Source: Porpolomopsis calyptriformis | Lineage: Eukaryota; Basidiomycota; Agaricomycetes; Agaricales; Hygrophoraceae | Direction: 5' to 3' | DNA: 64,000 nt | Assembly (NCBI GenBank): GCA_951640195.1 | Contig: OX621170.1 | Coordinates: 124,001 to 188,000, forward strand | Part shown: positions 56,105 through 64,000 of the stretch, piece by piece | Layout: each line of letters opens with the position of its first letter | Position numbering within the stretch: position 1 is the first letter of the stretch | Made by a program: the position numbers and the translations under genes | Notes under the pieces: generated by a model | Told to the model about the DNA's origin: nothing | The model's input: the letters and a program-made list of their open reading frames with translations, nothing else | Databases searched by the model: none

Positions 56105-57546
56105 AAACCCTGTTCTTTCAGTTCCTTGACAGGCTGAGCTTTTCTTTCCTTCGGCCAGCGATCGATCCCGCAGTTGTCCACCACTCGAATAGTTTCCTCC
56201 ACAGTAGCCGGGGAAACCACCTCGTCGGCACGTTCCGTCTCGATTCCTCGAATATTTCGTCCTCGACCTCCCCCTGTAGTTGGTCTCCCTCGTCGTTGTC
56301 CGGCAGGGGCACTACTCGATGGACGCGCTGCCGAAGAAGAGGCGAGAGGGGAATTTGGACACTTGTTCGCCCAATGACCTGATTCTCCGCAGCGATAGCA
56401 GTTGCCTCGCGGAACGTGCGATATTGATGATGAGGAAGGTGTCTCCTGTTTGATAGGAGCAGAGGAGGGAGTTCGAGTTGCCGTTCGAGCCACGGTCTCT
56501 CTGGGAGCGTAGTAGTTGCTCCGGGGAGCGGCACGACGTTCAAGTGCAAGCTCGAGACGTTGTCGGTCGAAAATGGAAGCTTTTCGCTTCCAAACATTAA
56601 AAGTGACAGAAATAAGATCAAAAGAATAAATCTTTTCAAAAATTCCGGGATTGAGGCCGTTCCGGTAGAAAACTTTGAGGGCGTCATCGTTGAATCCTGT
56701 TTCGTCCGCGAGAGCTCCGAATCGTACATTATAATTGTCCACAGTGGAAAGTCCTTGAGTTACCTTTTGAATTTTGACTTGCACTGTCGCTCTCGCATCA
56801 ACGTCTCCAAAACACTCCTCAAGCTCTTCCATGAAATCTTTGTAATCGGCTCCGATCCACTGAGCACACTTGAACTCTTGGGTCTGTTGTCGAGCCCATG
56901 ATTGGGTGACACCAATCTTCATAAACGACAGGACATAAGTAATCTTCTGTCTGTCGGACCACTGGCTGTTGTCAAGGACTAGACGACAAGCTTGGATGAA
57001 GTTGAGACATTTGGCGGCAGACCCGTTGTATTCATCGGGTTTGGCGATTTTGATGGAGGGGGGAGCAGGTTGTTGAGGTAGAAGAGGTTGCTGGGGTTGC
57101 TGGGGTTGTGGAGGAGGTTGGGGTTGTTGTTGTTGCTGGAGCTGAGTGATCAGCTGTTGTTGTTGGGTGATGGTTTGTTCGAGTTGGCGAACAGTGGCCA
57201 CCAAGGTCGCAATATCAATGGTAGGAATATTGGTAGGGGCGTTGGCAGACGTTCCTGACATGTCAGTAGATGTCGGCTGTTGTGGAGTTACTGGAGCTGT
57301 TGGTGTTGGTGTTGGTGTCGCAGAAGAGAGTTGGGAGTAAAGGGAACCATATCGTCCTGGTGGAGTAGCAGTCCGTTGATGAACTGGTCTAGTTGTTGGT
57401 ACTGAAGACGAAGTGAAGAGTCCTCTTGTTCTTGATCGAGTCCGTGGTCCTAGAGAGGTAGGAGCAGGGGTAGGGGTAGCTATCGTTTCTTCAAGGACTG
57501 AAGAAAAGGATGGTTCTTGATCTCGAACTGTAGCTGAGAAAGTCAA
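56101..57546 (-). CDS. A2 gag, open
   Basis: 481 open codons, and the first ATG in frame is at 57261 (MSGTSANAPTN). Upstream codons from 57546 and beyond are conserved with A1 (SSVLEET, GPRTRSRTRGLF, PVHQRTATPPGRYGSLYSQL), so translation may begin before that ATG. Gln/Pro-rich region, capsid-like ECFGDVDARATVQVKIQ, zinc knuckle CYRCGESGHWANKC near 56390 and a basic RGRPTTGGGRGRNIRG tail. It ends TAA 56101-56103 right after the frameshift heptamer. Gag builds the particle. Confidence 0.85.
   Translation of the reverse strand: MTFSATVRDQEPSFSSVLEETIATPTPAPTSLGPRTRSRTRGLFTSSSVPTTRPVHQRTATPPGRYGSLYSQLSSATPTPTPTAPVTPQQPTSTDMSGTSANAPTNIPTIDIATLVATVRQLEQTITQQQQLITQLQQQQQPQPPPQPQQPQQPLLPQQPAPPSIKIAKPDEYNGSAAKCLNFIQACRLVLDNSQWSDRQKITYVLSFMKIGVTQSWARQQTQEFKCAQWIGADYKDFMEELEECFGDVDARATVQVKIQKVTQGLSTVDNYNVRFGALADETGFNDDALKVFYRNGLNPGIFEKIYSFDLISVTFNVWKRKASIFDRQRLELALERRAAPRSNYYAPRETVARTATRTPSSAPIKQETPSSSSISHVPRGNCYRCGESGHWANKCPNSPLASSSAARPSSSAPAGQRRGRPTTGGGRGRNIRGIETERADEVVSPATVEETIRVVDNCGIDRWPKERKAQPVKELKEQGF
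56104..56110 (-). promoter_or_regulatory. -1 ribosomal frameshift heptamer GGGTTTT in A2
   Basis: Minus strand CAG GGT TTT TAA at the gag end. Identical position to A1 and B. Confidence 0.75.
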
Positions 57547-57700
57547 TCTTGAAAGGGGGTCTTCGTAGTGTTCTTCAACGTCTGAGTTATCGGTAGAAGC
57601 CAGGATGGAAGTTGGTAAGGGGTAAAGAGGTGATGTCGATGATCACAGTGATGGGGAGGGGATAAGCAAGTGGGAGAGAACCAGAAGGAAGTCTGATTCT

Positions 57701-58111
57701 TGTTATAAACCGGTTGTTCGGAACGCGTTTTACTTCGGGTGTTCTGTCCCAAGAGATATAGAGGATAGTTCCAAGTCCTTGTTATGAGTAGGCTAACGAG
57801 GGATCAGACTTAAGGTCTGATACGTACAGAAGTACTCTTTATATACTGACTACTTATCTGTGTGAGTCAGTGTGACATAACATGTGGTAGAGATAAGGAT
57901 GAGTCATCGTGATCAATGACGAATCATAAAGGGGTTGAAACATAACGGAAATGAAGTGTGTCCGCATATAGGTAAAGTAAAGGGGAATCCCTGGGGAATC
58001 CCTGGGGAAGGTAATGGGGAATCCCGATAACAGATGGGGGGAATCCCAAGATAAGAGATAGGTTTGCATACGATAAGATAAAGAAAAAGAAGGAAAATTA
58101 CGACCGTGACA
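57701..58111 (-). repeat. 5' LTR of A2
   Basis: 411 bp, minus strand. It has one more GGGATTCCC-type palindrome than the 3' LTR through an 11-bp tandem duplication near 57990. The primer site lies at about 57690-57700. Confidence 0.95.
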
Positions 58112-58454
58112 CTTCCCCCTCAGTGGCCGTCGAGGCCCCCGCCACCGAGGAAATCCCAACTCAGGCCTCGGAAGACGAAACGACCGACACTGCCCAAGTT
58201 TGAAATTCGGGACGAATTTCCTTAGAAGCCGAGGTGTATGTCATGGTCATAATTTTCTTTCCTTCTCTTTATCTTATCGTATGCAAACCTATCTCTTATC
58301 TTGGGATTCCCCCCACTTATTACCGGGATTCCCCATTGCCTTTCTCCGGGATTCCCCATTACTTTACCTATATGTGGATACACTTCATTTCCGTTATGTT
58401 TCAACCCCTTTATGATTCGTCATCGATCACAATGACTCATTCTTATCTCTACCT
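58112..58454 (+). pseudogene. End of A1: last codons of third ORF and broken 3' LTR
   Basis: After A2, the A1 third ORF resumes (SVAVEAPATEEIPTQASEDET) to its stop at 58201-58203. The 3' LTR starts at 58239 but breaks off after CTCTACCT at about 58454. There the sequence jumps into the third ORF of another family A copy, with the shared word TGTTATG at the joint. Confidence 0.85.
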
Positions 58455-59231
58455 TGTTATGACGTCACTACCCGTGCCATCATCGCCAAACTCGTAGAAG
58501 AGAGTCACCGAAGCGAACGACTTTCCAGAGATGATTTCCTCTGAGCCCAGCGCGATCTTGCAATGACAGAAACGTTAATCAAATATGGAAAATCGGTTGA
58601 ACACCCCATCAACGTTGACCTAGAGTACCCGATCGACGACGACGACGTCGCAACAATCCGAGCCCCCTCCCCCGTTGAAGCGACTCCGGAAGCCGAACTC
58701 ATCGCTTCCCCCTCAGTGGCCATCGAGGCCCCCGCCACCGAGGAAATCCCGACTCAGGCCTCGGAAGATGAAACGACCAACACTGCCCAAGTTTGAAATT
58801 CGGGACGAATTTCCTTAGAAGCCGAGGTGTATGTCACAGTCGTAATTTTCTTTCCTTCTCTTTATCTTATCGTATGCAAACCTATCTCTTATCTTGGGAT
58901 TCCCCCCACTTATTACCGGGATTCCCCATTGCCTTTCTCCGGGATTCCCCATTACTTTACCTATATGCGGATACACTTCATTTCCGTTATGTTTCAACCC
59001 CTTTATGATTCGTCATCGATCACAATGACTCATTCTTATCTCTACCTCATGTTATGTCACACTGACTCACACAGATAAGTAGTCAGTATATAAAGAGTAC
59101 TTTTGTACATATTAGACCTTAAGTCTGATTCCTCGTTAGCCTACTCATAACAAGGACTTGGAACCATCCTTTATATCTCTTGGGACAGAACACCCGAAGT
59201 AAAATGCGTTCCGAACAACCGGTTTATAACA
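58455..59231 (+). mobile_element. Family A fragment: end of third ORF and full LTR, mirror image of the A3 end
   Basis: Contains the last ~115 codons of the third ORF (with TGA near 58542) and an LTR at 58832-59231. It is almost identical to the reverse complement of 59274-60050 and forms the left arm of a large palindrome. Confidence 0.85.
58832..59231 (+). repeat. Family A LTR (left arm of palindrome)
   Basis: 400 bp, TGTCACAG to TTTATAACA, followed by GATCG. Nearly identical to the A3 LTR at 59274-59673. Confidence 0.9.
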
Positions 59232-59273
59232 GATCGTACCTATCGTTTGGGTTCATCTCGGGTTTGGAGTCTC
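59232..59273. other. Spacer between two mirror-image LTRs
   Basis: Forty-two bases of non-LTR sequence at the centre of the palindrome. It starts GATCG and ends GTCTC, and may be the original flank of A3. Confidence 0.7.
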
Positions 59274-59673
59274 TGTTATAAACCGGTTGTTCGGAACGCG
59301 TTTTACTTCAGGTGTTCTGTCCCAAGAGATATAAAGGATGGTTCCAAGTCCTTGTTATGAGTAGGCTAATGAGGAATCAGACTTAAGGTCTAATATGTAC
59401 AAAAGTACTCTTTATATACTGACTACTTATCTGTGTGAGTCAGTGTGACATAACATGAGGTAGAGATAAGAATGAGTCATTGTGATCGATGACGAATCAT
59501 AAAGGGGTTGAAACATAACGGAAATGAAGTGTATCCGCATATAGGTAAAGTAATGGGGAATCCCGGAGAAAGGCAATGGGGAATCCCGGTAATAAGTGGG
59601 GGGAATCCCAAGATAAGAGATAGGTTTGCATACGATAAGATAAAGAGAAGGAAAGAAAATTACGACTGTGACA
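59274..59673 (-). repeat. 3' LTR of A3
   Basis: 400 bp, minus strand, same tips and motifs as the other family A LTRs. Confidence 0.9.
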
Positions 59674-59708
59674 TACACCTCGGCTTCTAAGGAAATTCGT
59701 CCCGAATT

Positions 59709-60446
59709 TCAAACTTGGGCAGTGTTGGTCGTTTCATCTTCCGAGGCCTGAGTCGGGATTTCCTCGGTGGCGGGGGCCTCGATGGCCACTGAGGGGGAAG
59801 CGATGAGTTCAGCTTCCGGAGTCGCTTCAACGGGGGAGGGGGCTCGGATTGTTGCGACGTCGTCGTCGTCGATCGGGTACTCTAGGTCAACGTTGATGGG
59901 GTGTTCGACCGATTTTCCGTATTTGATTAACGTTTCTGTCATTGCGAGATCGCGCTGGGCTCGGAGGAAATCATCTCTGGAAAGTCGTTCGCTTCGGCGA
60001 CTCTCTTCTACGAGTTTGGCGATGATGGCGCGGGTAGTGACATCATAACAATCAACCCACGTCCATCTCTTCTGACGTTGGAGCTCCCAAACCTTCAACT
60101 CACTCTGGTCCCAACGATTCTTCCAAGACAAGGCGCTTTTCTCCGACGCTTTGAGCTCAGCTTGCAAAACCTCGCGTTCTTGACGAAGTTCACGATTCCA
60201 GTTGCTAACGCTGTTGCTGTGAACTGTGAGGCGGGAGATGGTGACGGCAGGGTCTTCGGGGGGAGGGGTTTGAATAGTAAAGAAATCTTCTGCGCGTGCG
60301 CGAGCCTGTCGACGTAATTGTCGAGGGGAGGAAGCAGAGGTGGAGGGACCAGGAGTAGGGGAGCGGATGGCGGACGAAGGGATTCGTCCAGAACGCCGGA
60401 TGGCGACTTGAGGGGAGGGGGATCGTGTGGATCGTGTAGCAGGCAT
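59709..60446 (-). CDS. A3 third ORF, coiled-coil protein of unknown function
   Basis: 245 codons from the ATG at 60446 (MPATRSTRSPSPQVAIRR), intact although the pol of the same copy has many stops. Same regions as in A2: PPPEDPAVTISRLTVHSNSVSNW, a coiled-coil part ending WELQRQKRWTWVDCYDVTTRA, SERLSRDDFLRAQRDLAMTET, and an acidic tail with DLEYPIDDDD ending TNTAQV. No membrane span or signal peptide. Function unknown. The C-terminal half is also present in mirror image at 58455-58796. Confidence 0.75.
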   Translation of the reverse strand: MPATRSTRSPSPQVAIRRSGRIPSSAIRSPTPGPSTSASSPRQLRRQARARAEDFFTIQTPPPEDPAVTISRLTVHSNSVSNWNRELRQEREVLQAELKASEKSALSWKNRWDQSELKVWELQRQKRWTWVDCYDVTTRAIIAKLVEESRRSERLSRDDFLRAQRDLAMTETLIKYGKSVEHPINVDLEYPIDDDDVATIRAPSPVEATPEAELIASPSVAIEAPATEEIPTQASEDETTNTAQV

Positions 60447-60614
60447 GGCAAAGTTATTACGACGTTTTGGCTCAGTGGTTTTTGAGTTGTTGTTAAGAGG
60501 TGCGCAATTTGAGTCGTGTAGGAAAGTAGAGACGTCCGACAGTTTATAAGGAATGGTTCTAAAAATAGAGGTCAATTCTTGGCAGACGGGATGATGACAA
60601 ACGAATGAATAGAA

Positions 60615-63600
60615 TCAAGTCACCGTTTGAATTGAGTCTTTGTACATCTTCACAATTTCCTTGGCGTGTCATAAAATGTTCAATCGATCTTCCCAAGTGG
60701 CTTCTTCGATTGGATAGCCCTTCCATTTGACCCAATATTTTCGGCGTCGTTTAGCTCCAGAATGTTGTAGTATAGATTCGACCTTGTATTCTTCTTCGTT
60801 TTCGATCAGATCAGGGGGAGGCCGTGATGTGTCGATAACATTAGGGTGGAGTAATTCATTTCCGACGTTAGGTCTCAGGAGTGAAACGTGAAAGACTGGG
60901 TGTAGTTTCCATGTTCCGGGAATGTCGATCAGATAAGCAAGGTCCAATATCTTCTTCAAGACCTTGAATGGTCCGGTCCGTCGATTGTCGAGTTTCTTTG
61001 AGGGCTGTGTTGTCTTGATATTCTTGGTGTCCAACCAGACTAAATCTCCTTCTTCGTAGGAGGGTGAAGGTTTCTGTTTACGATCGGCGTATTTCTTCAT
61101 TGATTCCGTTGTCTTTGATAAGGATCGCTTGGCATTTTGCTGTGCATGTGTAAGGCATTCGTGAAAGGTATTTGCTACGGGCACATTGCTTTGATCCGGA
61201 ATAACTGTGGGAAGGTGAGGATGACGTCCGTATTCCATATAGAATGGTGATTGTGAAGTAGCAGAGTGTTGTCGATTGTTGTAGGCAAATTCCGCAGAAG
61301 CGAGCTATTCTGACCAGTCATCCTGCATAAAGTTGGTATAGAAACGCAGGTAAACTTCGAGTTCTTGATTAGTACGTTCCATTTGACCATCTGTTTGAGG
61401 ATGATACGCAGTGGAGAGGCCGGAGATGATTCCTAAGGAGTTATTGAGGGCTTCTGTGAATTTGGACGCAAATTGTACTCCACGATTGGATATGACTTTT
61501 TGGGGCCATCCATGATGTTTCCAGACGTGATTCCGAAAGAGTTTCACAGCACCTTCTGACGAAAGGTTGGAAGTTGTCAGAATGAAATGAGCACGTTTAG
61601 TGAAACAATCGACAACAACCATTACAGCATCATAGCCTTGTGACTTGGGGAGTTCGACAATGAGATCGATGGTAATTTCCTTCCATGGCTCCATAGAGGG
61701 GGGTATGGGTTGGAGTAGTCCTGACGGCTTCGAGGGGAAGTTCTTGTTTTGCTGACAAGCGGGGCAGGATCGAACGTAGTTGGTGATGTCTTGTAAGGCA
61801 CCATCCCAAATAAAGTTACGAAGGACGAGTTCCTTCGTCTTCTCAATGCCAGGGTGGCCAGCGTGGGGGTAGGCGTGGGACAGTCATATAATGTCTGTGC
61901 GCAGAGATACTTCCTCCGGCACCACTATCCGACCTTCAACATCGCATACAAGCCCATCAGCTTGGGTCTAAGTGAGTGAGGCATCCTCGAGTTTATCTTG
62001 GATCTTCTGTGGGAGTGGGATTTTGAAGCGTAATCCAGAGAGAAGACTTGAATTTGACAATTTGACGATTGAATTTACCCATCGGTCGCGCGCTATTAGA
62101 ACTTCGTTCTCCACGTCGGCTTCGACGCTGGGCAAATAATCTGGGCGCCTGGACAACCCATCGGCTTTGTTCTTCCTACCTGGAACGTATTCAATTCTGA
62201 ACCCAAATCTGGACAGATATTCAGACCAACGAGTCTGGCGATTCGACAAGCGAAGATTTTTGGAGAAATATCGTAAAGCCAAACTGTCTGTCCTAATGAG
62301 AATGTCGTGTCTCGCTCCCTCAAGGAGGTGGCACCATTGTTTGAAAGAGTCAATGATCGCCAGGAGCTCTAGATCGTGGGTTGGGTAGTTCTTTTCGGCA
62401 GGGGAGGTAGACCTTGAATGATAGCCAACAGGTTTCCAGTGTCCGTCATGAAGTTGTGAGAGTATTCCTGCGATTCCAATAATAGAGGTGTCGGTTTCCA
62501 GACAATAAGGGAGATCGCGATCAGGAATATGAAGAACGGGCGCATTCGTCAAAAGGGATTTGATGTTGTCGAAGGCTTCTTGTCTCCGAGGAGTCCATTC
62601 CCACACAGTTTCATTGTGCAAGAGTTTATAGAGAGGGGTAGCGACTTTGGAGAAACTCTTGATATATCTTCGCCAAAGGTTCACACTGCCCAAGAAGGAT
62701 TGGAGTTGTTTCACCGTTTTGGAACAGGCCAAGACATGATAGCGTCGACCTTCTTCGGATTGGTGGTGATTCGTCCTTTGGATAGGACGATTCCGAGATA
62801 AATGACTTCTTCCTTCTCGAACTAGCACTTGATGGGTTTACACGAGAGTCCGTATTTCTTCATGATATCTAGAGTTCTGAAGGTCCAGTGTCGTAATTCC
62901 TGTAAATCATCTCCACAAACAAGCACGTCATCAATATAAATGAAAACATTTCCAGAGTCTAGGACTTCTTTGAATCTTGTGTCGATCATCCGTTGAAAGG
63001 TGGCTGGTGAGTTCCGCAATCCGAAGAACATGACGGTGGGTTCGAAGGCGCCTGCTTCAGTAATAAAAGCAGCTTTCCATTCGTCGCCTTCTTTGATCCT
63101 GACGTTGTTGAATCCCCATCGGATATCCATGACCGTGAACAGAGACACTGTTAAGAGTTTAGGTCGTTGAAGTATTTGATGGAGGAGGGGGAGGGGGTAA
63201 TGGTCAGGGACTGTGTGTTTATTGAGGTAGCGATAATCCTCGATAGGGCGTAAGCCAGCATTCTTACCTTTAGCATTCACTTCTTTGGCTTTCTTTCCAA
63301 AGAAGAATGGAGAGACTTGTCTCGACTTGGAAGTTCGTATTCGTCCAGTAGATAAGTTTTCGTCGATGAACTTGTGTAAGTGATCCATCTCAAGAGGGGA
63401 CATTGCATATTTCGCGCCTTTGACTGGCTTGAAGGTTTCATCCAGTTCTATGGCGTGGTTGAATTCCGAATGCGGTGGAAGGCGGTCGAAGGATTCTTTG
63501 GCAAAGACTCTAGAATAGTCTTTCCAGTATACCTCCAGTACAAACTTTCGCATATCTTCTTCCACCGTGCTGGCTCGGGATTCATCTGACTTCGATATGC

Positions 63601-64000
63601 GTCGATTCATGGCCAGCGTGACCGATCCCATCCCCGGTGACTCCGCATCTTTCACTATCCATCGCGGAAGAGGGAAATCTTTGCTATCCAGAGCCAGTGT
63701 TGCCTCTTTCCAATCGATGTTGGGGTTGTGCTTTTTGAGCCACGGGAAGCCGAGGATAATATCCGTCTTAGATCCGAGATTGGTCACTTCCAATCGGATC
63801 CGTTCATTGTATCCTCCAGGAGCCTCTAACCAAATATCAATATCGTTCTCGATGGGTCCACCTCAGTTTTCAGATCCATCGGCATTCCGTACGGGGATTG
63901 GGGTTTCCAATCGTGTTAGAGCAAAGTTGTGGCGAGTTGCGAAGGATTCGTCCACAAAATTTCCAGAGGCTCCACTATCAACCAGAGCAGTGGCCGGAAC
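60615..64000 (-). pseudogene. A3 pol, partial at the window edge, many stops
   Basis: Protease (VDSGASGNFVD) lies at the right edge, then a TGA near 63862 (also in A2), RT with FIYIDDVLVCGDD, a TAG near 62825 (CAG in A1), a one-base deletion near 62716 (as in A1), RNase H with CLETDTSIIGIAG, a TAG near 61968, a TGA near 61888 (as in A1), an integrase core with a TAG near 61305, and a chromodomain with a TGA near 60669 (as in A1). The copy is inactive. Gag lies beyond the window. Confidence 0.85.

Larger units (their letters stand above)
51217..58111 (-). mobile_element. Ty3/Gypsy chromovirus A2, full length, TSD CTTCC
   Basis: 6,895 bp on the minus strand, inserted in the third ORF of A1 with CTTCC at 51212-51216 and 58112-58116. 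LTRs at 51217-51616 and 57701-58111 differ by a few transitions and one 11-bp duplication. Gag and the third ORF are open, and pol has two TGA. Confidence 0.95.
38013..58454 (+). mobile_element. Ty3/Gypsy chromovirus A1, interrupted by elements B and A2
   Basis: The parts in order are 5' LTR (38013-38412), gag, pol to 42450, inserted element B (42451-49298), pol to 50397, third ORF to 51216, inserted element A2 (51217-58111), end of the third ORF (58112-58203), and a 216-bp start of the 3' LTR (58239-58454). There the sequence jumps into a further A-family fragment. Each insertion is flanked by a 5-bp duplication of A1 sequence. The 5' flank of A1 is GAGAC. Confidence 0.9.
59274..64000 (-). 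mobile_element. Ty3/Gypsy chromovirus A3, minus strand, cut by the right edge
   Basis: 3' LTR (59274-59673), third ORF, pol and part of the protease, then the window ends. The base flank after its 3' LTR (minus strand) is GAGAC, the same as the 5' flank of A1. It shares with A1 a one-base deletion and several stops that A2 lacks. Confidence 0.9.

Noticed and set aside
1..64000. CRISPR arrays, operons or bacterial promoters
   Set aside because: The sequence is eukaryotic with spliceosomal introns. The spaced repeats at 8.5-9.5 and 18.7-20 kb have self-complementary units with no unique spacers of constant length.

Overview
The window is a transposon-rich stretch of a filamentous fungal genome, almost certainly a basidiomycete of the Agaricomycetes type. 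Pointers are introns of about 50 bp with GTAAGT-like donors, a Plavaka transposase, a Tnp2 (EnSpm/CACTA) transposase, DIRS-like and chromovirus retroelements, a NACHT-ankyrin NLR, and several uncharacterised protein families that I recognise from mushroom genomes by memory only. No prokaryotic features, rRNA or tRNA genes were seen.

Layout. 1-4.1 kb: two decayed minus-strand genes, one of them a Plavaka transposase. 4,313-23,448: a block of about 19.1 kb bounded by two ~520-bp inverted repeats (about 98% identical) with CACTG/CAGTG outer ends and a matching 3-bp flank (TAT). I read it as one giant EnSpm/CACTA-type element. It holds a broken Tnp2 transposase next to the left repeat, four accessory genes (one encoding a WD40 plus membrane-anchor protein), a DIRS-like retroelement that is itself split by a tiny LTR element, and two arrays of short inverted repeats with a fixed core and co-varying arms. 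23.5-26.2 kb: an apparently intact NLR gene whose start codon lies 83 bp from the right end of that block. 26.8-32 kb: a housekeeping island of ERV41-like ER/Golgi vesicle protein, succinate dehydrogenase subunit C and a flavocytochrome b2-type dehydrogenase. 32.2-34.5 kb: an RHS/Crinkler-like nuclease fragment and an inverted, 5'-truncated copy of the ERV41 gene, cut by a copia-like LTR. 38.0-64 kb: nested Ty3/Gypsy chromoviruses. A1 (+) is interrupted by B (+, TSD CCAAC) and by A2 (-, TSD CTTCC). A palindromic LTR junction follows, then A3 (-), which runs off the right edge.

The chromoviruses share a self-priming signal, a GGGTTTT -1 frameshift heptamer before the gag stop, a chromodomain integrase and a third coiled-coil ORF in the env position. 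Across the window most disabling stops look like CGA to TGA changes, as expected from deamination of methylated CpG. Four sets of inverted duplications of very different size also occur. The strongest candidates for undescribed biology are the giant cargo-bearing element with its co-varying hairpin arrays and the conserved third ORF of the chromoviruses. Exon structures were worked out by eye, and family names rest on motif recognition without database searches.
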